Assembly: GCA_032719365.1 (NCBI GenBank)
Contig: CM064870.1
Span: 28,537,066-28,601,065 of the forward strand
Source: Prinsepia uniflora
Lineage: Eukaryota; Streptophyta; Magnoliopsida; Rosales; Rosaceae
Direction: 5' to 3'
Length of the DNA stretch: 64,000 bases
In this document: positions 1 to 10,365 of the stretch, in pieces
Numbering within the stretch: position 1 is the stretch's first letter
Layout: each line of letters starts with the position of its first letter
Notes under the pieces: model-generated
Told to the model about the DNA's origin: nothing
What the model saw: only the letters and a program-made list of their open reading frames with translations
The model's database searches: none
Program-made: the position numbers and the translations under genes

Positions 1-1760
1 AAAGATGCTAGAAGTTATGCATCAAAAAGTTAGTAAGAATCAAGAATAAAAAATAAACTCACACAAACCAAGAAACATGCCATAACCGTGAACTCAAGTT
101 TCAAGTGTTTATACCAATATCTCAAATGATCAAACTAGAAAACAACGTCATCTAAACACCCTAGAAATATTTCGCCTCGACTCTAATCCTCACTAGGCAT
201 CACTCAATACGCTCAAGAATCCTACGGTTTTCACTCAGCAAGCATATGTGAAGAGTTTATGTAAAGAAAATCAAGTTAATCACATATGGATTTCAATGAA
301 GAACAACACTTTATCTGAAAATATGATCTCACGAAGGAATTGAAGTTTATGAACAGAGATACGTACCTTAACCCTTTGCATAACGATTCATAAGATCAAT
401 AGGTCTTCATTCACGGGTTGTAATGGGGCTAGGTTCTTGGTTTAAGAAAGAAAAGTTGGAATTCAAAGAACCTAAACCATATCAAGGCATGAGAAGTCAT
501 GACTCGGACCTTGAGTCTAGATGAAACCGTGCTTAAGCTCACAACAATGCTCTAATTGAGGTACTTGGCTCACTTGACTCAACTCAAAGTTCATTACTTT
601 TTGTTTTGTTTTATCTCTTTTTTTCACAATTTTTTTTTCTTATTTTTTTTCTTTTATTTTCTTTTCACTAATGAATTTGATACATTTTTGTTATAGATGA
701 GCTGAGCCAAGATCATGCAATAACTTCCTCACTTTACAAATAAACGAACGATCTTTTCCATTCAAACATACTTCCATCACATGAGTATAAGTAGCACAAA
801 ACATCAACCTATTTCCTCCTCACCATGAATCTCATTTGATGCAAACTTGACACAAGTTCAGATTATAGGGTGTAGCCATTATGAACGGTTCAAAACTTGG
901 TTAGGTCATATTTTAGGTGATGAACAAAATGGCTAAGTGTTTGGCTTCAAAGGGGTTTAGGGAGCATGCAATGTGGAAGGGGAAAAGAGGGGCCTTTAGG
1001 AACTAAAACACTCATAGCCTATATCACATCTCATAAACAATCATACATCAAATCAAGAGCATCCAATAGATATGGTTCTTTATACATCAATGCAAATAGA
1101 AAGAGATCATGCAATTATGAACAAAGTGATGAGTGTTTGAGAGTAGAAACAAATAGATCACTCAGAAAGAAAGGAAATCAAGCTCAAAGATCTCACAATG
1201 GTAGTCTCCACTAATTTTCTAAGTATGCTCAAATTCAATTGCTTTGGTTGCTTAATCACTTGATTATGGTATCGTGAAGTGCAAGTGTGAGTTCAATGGC
1301 AATGGCAATGATCCTTAGTAAGTACAAGCAATTCTCATGTTCTATATATTCATATTAACATGTTTAGGCAAAAAAACTAGCATCACAAAACAAAAAACAG
1401 CAAAGAATTCAAAACAAAAAACAAAAAACAGCAAGGAAATAAGAGCAAAAAAAAAAAATAGCTTGCATTTCAAAACAGAAACTGAGTTGTGTACCCCTAA
1501 ACTTAAGTCCAATACCCCCAAACCTAAATGAAAAATTTTCCTCAATGTTTTGAGCATAAAAGGAAGACAAAATCATGAGTTAGAAGGTAAAAAACGTCCA
1601 TACGAAAGAGGGAACAATCCAAGGCAAGGTTGAGCACCTAGGATGCTTGCGGTCTAAGAGGCACTTGAGGGGCTCCAAACCTGGCCCTCCTTTAGTGGTA
1701 TCTTTCCTACAACATAAATGAATTGATTAGTTCTACAAGTAGAAATCCACTTCCTAGACT

Positions 1761-2633
1761 TTAACATTTCAGGGAACAAGTACAATAAAGATTTGAATAT
1801 AAGTAAAATCTGTTTGATCCTAATAGACAAGTAAGCATAATGATTGAAAGGGGGGGGGGGGGGGGGCATAGAGGGTCCTTGGGTTGCTTGGGCTGTGGCC
1901 TTGAGCCTTGGGTGGAGCTGAATGTCTCAAAGGTGCATACCACCATCTTGATACTTCCTTCATCTTGCCTCCTACAAGTATCATTAAACCTGCACAAACC
2001 ATTAGGCACAACATCAAATTTCTCACCAAAACACGTAAGTTGAGAAAGGAACTTAAATGGTGAAGATAAGGATAAGAAAGGCTCTGGAAAAGTAAGGATA
2101 AGAGGTGTTTTAGGAGTTGAGGCAGCAAGGGTAGGTGCTGGAATTTCAGGGACCTCGGCCAAAACTTGGTGAAATGCCTTTGGGTTTGGTTCTATTTCAT
2201 GAACATCAAGAGCATGACCCGAGGTGCATTCATTGGTACTATCCGTGGGTGATAAGGGGACATACACATCATTATCCTCATCATTCCAATCGGGTTCCCA
2301 AACAAGTTTAAGTCGAAGGTGCTCTAGTTCCTTGTCCTCTAAGAAGGCTTCCCGTAGTATTCCTTGAGATCGGGCCTCGTTTAGTGCGTCCCGAAGTGTT
2401 TTTTTTAGGTCGGGCAGGCCTAGGATCCAAAGGAGGAGGAGTCCAAGGGTATGGTGCTGGTTCACTCTATCTGTGGTGGTATGGCTCCATATAGGGCTGA
2501 TTGTAAGGCTCAGGCATGTACATGCAATCTTGGGGGTATGCCCATCCCCCTTGATTACTTGAAACCAAAGGAATGTTTGCATAGGGCTTGTAGGCCCAAC
2601 CTTGAGAAGAATAATAGCTATTCCACGATTCAA
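1761..2633 (-). pseudogene. Possible gag-region remnant of the Tat/Athila-like element
   Basis: A 290-codon open frame on the minus strand lies about 110 bases inside the PBS, where gag would be expected. The middle part (roughly residues 75-140) is charged and includes LKKTLRDALNEARSQG and an acidic DWNDEDNDV stretch. The C-terminal part is proline- and low-complexity-rich because it reads through a 17-base homopolymer at 1850-1866. A second frame (2467-2898) reads a tyrosine/proline-rich peptide upstream, which suggests that two frames of one decayed protein are present. No CCHC zinc knuckle or other named domain was seen, so the function is not assigned. Confidence 0.3.
1850..1866. repeat. 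G17 homopolymer
   Basis: Seventeen consecutive G on the plus strand lie inside the Tat/Athila-like internal region. A second run of G19 is at 2958-2976 in the LTR of the same element. Runs of this length are unstable and prone to sequencing error, so their exact lengths should not be trusted. Confidence 0.9.
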
Positions 2634-2745
2634 TGGTACCTAGACACGTCACAAAAAAGAAAACCAAAAAAATTATATACAAAACAAAAAGAAAAACCAC
2701 TAAGTCAAAGCAATCAAATAAAATGGACACCGTTGAGGAACAAGT

Positions 2746-2762
2746 CCCCGGCAACAGCGCCA
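2746..2762 (-). promoter_or_regulatory. Primer-binding site, tRNA-Asp type
   Basis: On the minus strand, TGGCGCTGTTGCCGGGG begins six bases inside the LTR end at 2769. It matches, with one change, the TGGCGCCGTTGCCGG sequence used by Athila/Tat elements and taken to pair with tRNA-Asp. It fixes the orientation of the element as minus strand and marks 2769-4957 as its 5' LTR. Confidence 0.75.
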
Positions 2763-2768
2763 AAAACT

Positions 2769-4957
2769 TGATAGAGATTATATCAAACACAAAAAATGTA
2801 CTAGGAAAAACCTCTACGTATAATAAAATTTGCAAGCACACAAGACGTGTAGATAGTATAGATGCAAGCAAAGGTCGATCCCACGAAGACTTGCTCAATG
2901 ATATCCAATTCCGTTTAACTCAATTGACATAAGTGGAGTAATTAAAATGCAAATATAGGGGGGGGGGGGGGGGGGGTTTGTTACGTTTTATGAATGAAGT
3001 AAATTAACTAATAATAACTAACTAAGTCGAGCTAGGGTTTCTAACCACCTTTACCAATTATAGTTTCGTTAGATTTCCTTGATTAGATTACTATGCATGT
3101 ATCTGAATTAAGTGCCCGTGCAGGGGTCTGACTAAGTTTCCCCACACATATTATCTTCTCTTAGATTGCATGTTTAAGCGTGATGTGCCCGCCTTTAAAC
3201 AACTATTACCGATGGTGCGTGATAATGCATGAAATATGAAGAAGATTTAATGACACTACACTGTCCCTAGAAAAGTGATGTGCAGACCTAGCAAGTCATG
3301 AGTTTAGATTACGAATAAGATTCCCCCTCTTAAACGTGATGCCATAAATTGCAGGGTGAACACAAACATCGAGGTGATCCGTCAAGCAATCACATCGAAA
3401 ATTATACACAAATAAGGTAGCTAAGCTTATAAGCATAAATTGAGTTCATGAAGTGCAGTACTCCAACAAATCCAAGCATACATAACAATCATAATCAAGA
3501 GCCAGAAATCAAACACGGACTAACATGGCTAGGGCTTCAAGTAACCCTAGCCCTAATTACACTACTCAAACATTATTGAATTAACGAATAACATAATTAA
3601 ATGCATAAGAAACATAAAATGGTAAAAGAATAAATAAACACAAATACTAAAGAATAGCAAGGAGTAGGAAAAGAGGCTCAAACACTCTTCTTCTCCCAAG
3701 CCTTATGTCCTCCTTAGCACAAGCTTGAATCTGAAAGCATAAAACAATTATAAAATACGGCTAACTATGTATATAAATTGAGTATGAATTTTGACAGAGT
3801 TTTGGGACCTAGGAAGGTAAATTCGGCCCCTTTGTGTATAAACATTAACCAGAACTTTTTGCAGAGTTTTGGGACCTTAGGAGGTAAATTGGACGTCCAA
3901 AAACAATGAGAAAACAACTATTTATATCCCCTAACATCTGCCCTAGCATCTCCCTAAAATAAAGGGAAAAACAAAACCCAAACAAGGAAGGAAACCAATT
4001 GTAGCCGTCAAACATCCGTTTCCGCCTTCTTGACCCTCCTTTAATAAGTAGTCTTCTTTTCTTTCTAGTTTTCACTCCTTGACTTCATCTTTTGACTAGG
4101 AATTCAATTAATTATATTCCAAATTAGATCTCAAAGCCCTAAAATAAAGGAAAGGGGATATGATTGCGGCTAAGGGTAAATTAACCCTAGCCGTGTTCTT
4201 GATAGTTTATTGGCCTCCAAGAAACTTCCTTTCCCTTGTTTCTTGCAATCTTTAATTTCATATCTGATTAGGAAATCTTTAGGTCTTCTTATCCAAGTCA
4301 ATCCATGTAATTCCTCATTGAAAAGGGAAGGTAAATTCGTCCAAAAGACAGCTGCCTCAAATCCCTAAAAAGTAGGAACTTGATAAGTCAAGAAATCCTA
4401 GTTTCTTGGGTTCCAAAGAACGGATAGGAACTCTTATTTTAATGGATCTTTTGGCCAAATTTCCCAGATGGATTCCAGGGCATAATTTCTGAAATAGCCC
4501 ACTTAATCTAGACGTGCAAGGCTGGTCCACAAAGTCACACACATTCTCCTTGTAGGATTAGGAGTGCCTCTCGGCCAAGAAAGGCAAGAACCCTTTTTCT
4601 TGGTCAATCTTGATTGTCTTGACATGTGCTATCACCTCATTGGAACTCCTAGAGATTATATGAGCTACTGATCACATCCAATACATTGAAAAATGCTAAT
4701 TCAAAGACAAAACCTGAGAGGCCCTCATCTCGGATTTCAGCTAGGGACCTTAACTTCATTTTAGTGCTATTCCTTCATTTTGGCTCGGATTTCCTCCATT
4801 ATTTTTGCATTCTCTTCAGAATTGACTTAACTTTCATAATCTATACATGTCTCACAAAATAGATCATTTTCTCCTCTTTTTTGTACAATTATAATCAAAA
4901 GACAAGTAAAAGGGATAAGAAATATCATTGAAATCATGCTCCATTCGTGACTTATCA
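2769..4957 (-). repeat. 5' LTR of the Tat/Athila-like element
   Basis: Read on the minus strand, the LTR begins TGATAAGTCACGAATGG at 4957 and ends CTCTATCA at 2769, with the TG...CA termini of LTR retrotransposons and a PBS directly inside. It is 2189 bp long and contains a G19 run at 2958-2976. It abuts sequence belonging to another element's LTR (4958 onward), so it is an insertion into that LTR. The partner LTR and the second target-site copy lie left of the window. Confidence 0.8.
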
Positions 4958-5932
4958 GTTGATGTCAGCGTTGACTTTGACGTTGATCATGATGACGCCA
5001 GCGTTGACTTTGACCCATTAACCGTTGACTGTAATGTCAGGAGTGCGGTATATGAGATCGATCGATGATATGTTCACGACAATCTAGTGATTGTCGGCCG
5101 GTGATGTGTTCACGGCAACAAGCTCAAGATCAGAGCATGTTAAATGGGTTAAATGTGTTAAACATGCTAAATGGGTTATTCAACACGACACGTTTAATAA
5201 ACGGGTGGGTTCAGGTTACCTGTTTAATAAACAGGTCGGGTTCAAGTTTACATGATTTGACACAATTAATAAACTCGTCAGGTTTGGGTTGGGCATAAAT
5301 GGGTAAAACAAAGTACGTGATATGACACGAACCCAACACGACACGACCCATTGCCACCCCTTGCTGTCCTTGAGCTTATGGGCACGTGTTGGTGGGATTA
5401 GAATTGTGACTGATGATGCTGATGATACGATATTGAGTTTAAAGACTCAGATTTTAACACCGTGATTTGATTTGGGCAGAGATCCTACTTGTTTATGTTT
5501 TGGGCTGAGCTCCCACATGTCGCTGATTTGGCTTTGGGGCTGAGACCCTAATGAGAAAATGGATTCTATTGTGAAGCATTTTTCACTGGATTTGATTTGA
5601 ATAGCAATACATCTCGCTTTTTGGAAAGTATATGAAATACCGCTTTCTGATGCATGCATGCTTTTACGTGAAAGGTATAAATGTCTTTTCGATTAAATCA
5701 TTTTTATAACTGTTATTTTTGTTCACTCACAACTTTTATATTTTTTATACCCTTCAAGTTGATTGCGGATGTGGGTTGTAGCAGAGATCGAGACATACAT
5801 GCCGCCACAGATCCTTGCATACTATAGATAACCCCGAGCGGGTTACGATTTTATCCTTTGTTTGGCACGTGGTGCTAGACGGGAACAGACACATCCTGAA
5901 ATAATCCAAGGGGATTGGGATAGGTCTTGTCA
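4958..5932 (+). repeat. 5' LTR remnant of the old outer gypsy element
   Basis: This is the U5-side part of a plus-strand LTR ending GGGATAGGTCTTGTCA at 5932, followed at once by a PBS. It is clearly homologous, though diverged, to the 3' LTR of the same element: for example 5490-5560 against 46270-46340. It is truncated on the left by the Tat-like insertion and lacks about 1.2 kb relative to the 3' LTR. That deletion joins near 5041 at a short TCAG microhomology. A 230-bp foreign repeat is inserted at 5138-5367. Confidence 0.8.
5138..5367. repeat. Short interspersed repeat inserted in the LTR, hAT-MITE-like
   Basis: Comparison with the 3' LTR (46125-46140) shows that this segment interrupts continuous LTR sequence at CAGAGCA/CCTTGAGC. 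It is rich in AACGGGT and ACACGACACG motifs. On the minus strand it begins GGGGTGGCAATGGGTCG, resembling termini of non-autonomous hAT elements in plants. I found no clean 8-bp target-site duplication, so the transposon class is tentative. Confidence 0.5.
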
Positions 5933-8900
5933 GGTTGGTATCAGAGCACTAGGTTGCTCTTGTGGTGTTGCGTATGTGCTAGATGTGATGTTTCTACTGT
6001 GAAAATAGCCTGTCATCAACCTGATAGTGATGGTAGGAATAAGGAAATGACATGAGGAGGAAACACGGATAGATTATAGACCGAGTAACCCCAAGTAGGG
6101 TTGAGTAGTCCTCGAGGAGGGCTGAGTATGACGACTTTGTAGAGTTGAGGCCGATGATTGGTCAGGATAGATGGGCTGTTTTGAGCAGCCGAGGTCGGGG
6201 ACGACCGAGTTGAGATTGGTTGGCCAAGTTACCAGGAAAATGGTACTTGTGGATCAGATCCTGAGGTGGACCGATCAATGGTTGATATGCGCTGAGCAGA
6301 GGGTACATACCTTGAGTTACGCTCAGGACTCACAGAGCATTGGGTACAGATATGCATGATAACATGAGATGGTGCAAACCCAGCCACACGAGGGTTGTGG
6401 AAAACACGGCTATTGATGGACGTAGATGAGTGCAAGGTTCTTGTAATTGATGTAGAGGAAATGATGATAGAGATGATGATGGACACGTCGATAGAAGACG
6501 ATGTGCATGGTGGTGATTGTGTCGAGATGTCACGCTATCTCAGTGGGAATTTTTGTACTTAGGGAGCTTAGACGTGGGTTGCCTCGAGCTCCAGGCCCTT
6601 GAGTAGCAGACATGTGAGTTTCAGTGATCGATGAGTGGAACGGAAAGGATCCCGAGAGGGCCGGTTGAGATTATAAATATCCTTCTAGTCCGATTGGACT
6701 ATTGGACACACATACTGCACCTGGAGCAGAAACATGTGCTTTGTCTTACCTTGGCAAGTGTGCACGAGTGTTGTGTGCAGGAGTTGATCCCACAGAGTTG
6801 GGACATGCAAGCCAGTACTCCGACGGGTATGGTGATGGAATCACCTACTGAATGTGCATAAACGGTATGATAGAAGATAGATAAGGTTCTGACCTTAAGA
6901 TAGTTGGGACGTGAGACATGTGTTATGACGTCCCCAGTTAGCTCAGTAAGCTTGGAGTTATTTTGACTGTACCGAGTTTCCTGATGCGCCATTGGAAGGT
7001 TTACATGGTTACCATAGCTAGAAAGAGTTTCTCGGGTACGTAACCCAATTGTAACCATAATACAGGAAGGTGCCGACAGAGTCGAGGGCGTTGTGAGTCC
7101 TGTGACTGGACATAGTGGACTTAGTGGAATTGGGATTCAGTTGACTTGGAATGTCACTGATGAGAAACCAATGTTCCTTGTTGAATTCGATAGAACTTCG
7201 AGAGTTGGATTCGACGAGACAGCTGGATAGTGAGCTGGTACGAGATGAGAGTTAGTGAAATTTTTTCATCACTTCTGGGTTTCATGGAGATGTCACCCAT
7301 GTAAAAGTCAAATTGACCCACAGCTGGATTTGAATGAGTTGAAGAACAGAAGGTGACACCATCACCTAACGTGATGAGTGGGTATCAAATTTGGGTGGAC
7401 CCGTGTGGGTGTTATGGGTCATATTATGTTGGCAGAAAGAGTTAGTATGGATCGGTCCAAAAGGTCCCATTTGGGCTATGGAATGAATTGTTTGAGGATA
7501 GAGATTGGGTCGGATTGGTGTTAGCCAATGATGACAATACATTGAACATCATTCAAGAAAATATGAATAGCTAATGCCTCGAATATGATGTTTTCAGGCT
7601 CGTTATCACTCCAGATGGAGAGATTGTGCTAGTGGTAGATGACCTTGGAGGATTGCTAGACAGTGTTTCAGTGAGGCATAATAGGCTGGAGTTGGTGGGG
7701 TGACTAACAGGATTTAAGTATAATGTATAGTCCTAGGAGAGACGGATGAGATCCGATAGGCAGTGTTCCGTGATAGTTCTTGATTGGTGTGCCAGACCTG
7801 ATAGACGGACTGAATCCAGGATTATTGTGGTATGTGGATATTGATACATAGACAGACGTTGCGTGAGTGTAGTCCTAGAAGGCCTGAGTAGTTCCTTGGT
7901 GATTGTTGGGATGTGAGTGCACCAATGACTAGTGCACGATGGATAGCGAGATTGCTGAGTGTTGATCATCTGATTGATGTGGTATGATCATCAGATTGAT
8001 TCCAAGATAGACATAATATGGTAATCGGACGAGGTCCGATGTTGATGGTACATTGAGTACGAGGGCTAGACTTTGAATACTGTGGGCTAGTGTAGAGTGG
8101 TTTTAGAGGGTTCAATAAGTATGCGAGCATGGAGCTCAGGGCCATGATGGGCTAGAGGAACCCTAGTGATTATATATGTGGTTAACTCTGCTTGAGAAAG
8201 TATTTGATGGGGTCCAAATGCATCTTGTGTGTATGGAGAGGATGAGTGAAATGTCTATATCGTCAGGATGAGTGAGCTATCGACATGTGTATCGATAGGA
8301 TAAGTGAGATAATAGTTTGGGACATAAAAAGAGTCGGGATCACAGTGTTGGTTGTTGAGTGACACGAAATACGATGTTGGGACTCTAGAGCGAGTCAAGG
8401 TCAGAGTTGCCAACGAAAGCATAGTGGAGCCGTGAGTTACCGACTGGGAATGATGGTGTGTCGTCGATGTATTGAGTATCGTGAAAATGTTGGATGAAGT
8501 GAATGTATTGAACAATGTGAGTGTTTTGGACTTTGGAAAACCGTCTTGTGAGACAAGACGTGTGATGTCAGTTTGGTACAGCAGGATCGGAAGCGTGATT
8601 GCCAGATCAGATGTTGAGTAGAATCGACAGATTGAATGCTGCACGAGATGTCAGCTGGGATTTTTAGCTGAAAAGGATCGTCAGGCTGACAACTGTATAA
8701 GATGTCAGTTCGGTAACACATCAGCTTGGTATAGTAGAATTGTCGGCCTAGGTTGTTAGCTGATCAGGATGACAAGGAAGAATTGTCAGATTAGACACTG
8801 AGTACACTTGCGTGGGTGACAGGTGAGATCGACGGGTGTCGAGGTGACAAGTGAGATCGACGAGTGTCGATGTCTTGTTGAGACTTGAGATTGAGCATTG

Positions 8901-9125
8901 GAGGTTTCCAGTGACGACATGTTACTCTTTGTTATGGTCAAGAAGAATGACCTGAGTTCCAGCATTGACCACTGAATGTTGTAATGTCGAGTGACGGTGA
9001 TGTTGGTACATACTGTGGATAGAGGCTTTCACGTATACCTCGGGATGAAGGTAGGATTGGATTTCCCCAGTTTGGTCGTGGATTGGAGACAATTTGAAGG
9101 ACGAAATTATTTAAGAAGGGCATCT
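5933..9125 (+). mobile_element. Internal region of the old outer gypsy element, no recognisable coding
   Basis: About 3.2 kb lies between a tRNA-Met PBS (5936) and a PPT-like purine run TTAAGAAGGGCATCT at 9111-9125. GGACGAAATTA precedes the run, a degenerate form of the motif found just before the PPT in elements A, B and C. I looked in all frames for gag CCHC, D(S/T)G protease, xDD reverse transcriptase, RNase H and integrase HHCC/DDE motifs and recognised none; stops are frequent. The element is either extremely decayed or a LARD-like non-autonomous derivative. A short imperfect duplication (GTGAGATCGACG repeats) is at 8817-8870. Confidence 0.65.
5936..5947 (+). promoter_or_regulatory. Primer-binding site, initiator tRNA-Met type
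   Basis: TGGTATCAGAGC, complementary to the 3' end of plant initiator tRNA-Met, lies three bases after the LTR end at 5932. It shows that the LTR at 4958-5932 is a plus-strand 5' LTR. Confidence 0.85.
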
Positions 9126-10365
9126 TGTAAGGACCTATATCGAATCTACGAGATTAATTAAGGTTAATAATGAAAATTAACGAGAATTAATTAAGGACTA
9201 ATTGAGATTAGTCGAGGATTATCGGACGATCGGGATAAAATGACAATTTTTCCTCTAGAAAGGGAAAAAAAGTTGATTTTTGACCCTGGGAGATTTAAAA
9301 TACACAAGGACCGATGATCATTATATAAATCGAGGACGATACGAGTTCGTAGACAGTCGACACGTTGAAATCGGACATCGTAACGGGGAAAGTTATGGGA
9401 CACGGAAGGTTCCAAGAACTATTCACAATTGTACGGGTTTTTAAAATGATTTGTTTTTAGTGGGACCCAAATATCTAAATTGAAACCATAGGATGAGTGA
9501 CACTTGTCACCCAACATATGGCCCATTCCCATACATACATGCACCATCATCATCATCTTCATCATTTTCCTTCTCAAACCTGTACCCACCCCAAACCTTA
9601 TCTTCAACATTTCATTTTCATGCTTGAGGCCACAAAGAGACTGAGAGGATGAGAGAAAGACTAAGGGGATGACAGGGGATGGCGGAGCCGCCGCGATGGT
9701 GGCTGGAATCGCAAAAAACAAAGGTAAAATTGTGGGCTTTGGATGTTGGGTTTTGATTTTGATGGTTTTGATTGATTCTAAGCCCATAATCATGTTCTTT
9801 GAGATCATACGAGCTTGTAGGTGCAAGAATGGAAGGTTTTGGATGACGGGAGTGGCCGGAACATCGATTCGAAGTTTGGCCGAAACTTTGGGAAGCCATA
9901 TCTTCACAACCAGGTACTTTGCCACAATTTTGGATTCAGATTTGGATTCTTAGGATCGAGTACCATGATTTCTATATATAGAACGTAGAATTTGGTTGAG
10001 AAATGAGAGAGTTATGAAGGTTTGAAAAATAGGACAAAATTGGGGTTTTGGGCCACTGCGAATGCGGCTCACTGTGGCGCCGGTCGTCTTCTTTAGCGGG
10101 TCCTTGACTGTTGACCAACCAACTAATGTCAGTGTTGACTTTTCTGACGTCACACCATTGACTGTTGACTGGCTAACGTCAGCATTGACTTTGACCAGCT
10201 GACGTAAACGTTGACTTTGATATTGATCATGATGACGCTAGCGTTGACGTTGACCCGTTGACCTTTGACTGTGAAGTCAGCGTTGACTTTGCTGATGTCA
10301 GCGTTAACCGTTGACTTTGCTGATGTCAGCGTTAACCGTTGACTTTGCTGATGTCAGCGTTAACC
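9126..10365 (+). repeat. 3' LTR of the outer element, part 1 of 3
   Basis: The LTR begins TGTAAGGACC directly after the PPT-like run. This U3 part contains the shared GTAGACAG...CACGT block near 9350-9370 and a stretch rich in TGACGTCA-related GTTGAC/GTCAGC motifs at 10110-10365. It ends where a minus-strand LTR fragment begins. The same LTR resumes at 13068 and again at 45731. Confidence 0.75.
10282..10365 (+). repeat. Three perfect 28-bp tandem copies
   Basis: Copies at 10282-10309, 10310-10337 and 10338-10365 are identical to each other. Each starts GTTGACTTTGC and ends GCGTTAACC. The array stops exactly at the junction with the inserted minus-strand LTR fragment. The unit carries a TGATGTCA motif, a one-base variant of the TGACGTCA palindrome seen in the other LTRs. 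Confidence 0.9.

Larger units (their letters stand above)
1..2768 (-). mobile_element. Internal region of a Tat/Athila-like Ty3 retrotransposon, incomplete
   Basis: This is the internal part of a minus-strand element whose 5' LTR is 2769-4957. On the minus strand it starts with a PBS, passes a weak coding remnant (about 2633-1760), then a purine-rich stretch near 1500-1560 reading ACATTGAGG...TTTAGGTTTGGGGGT. That kind of text is common downstream of pol in Athila/Tat elements. Bases 1-1300 hold no recognisable coding sequence. No protease, reverse transcriptase, RNase H or integrase motif was found, so either pol was deleted or this is a non-autonomous derivative. The 3' LTR is not in the window. 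The lineage call rests on the tRNA-Asp-type PBS and the post-pol text, so it is probable rather than proven. Confidence 0.6.

Noticed and set aside
1337..1557. Lysine-rich and phenylalanine-rich small frames
   Set aside because: They are translations of an A-rich low-complexity tract (AAACAAAAAACAGC repeats).
5936..5947. TGGTATCAGAGC motifs (also at 15465, 24354, 40192, 52151) as parts of tRNA genes
   Set aside because: They are not followed by a cloverleaf and lie just inside LTR ends; they are primer-binding sites.
7733..8721. Minus-strand open frames of 78-129 codons in the outer element's interior
   Set aside because: They run opposite to the element, show no motif, and overlap other frames; I treat the region as non-coding.
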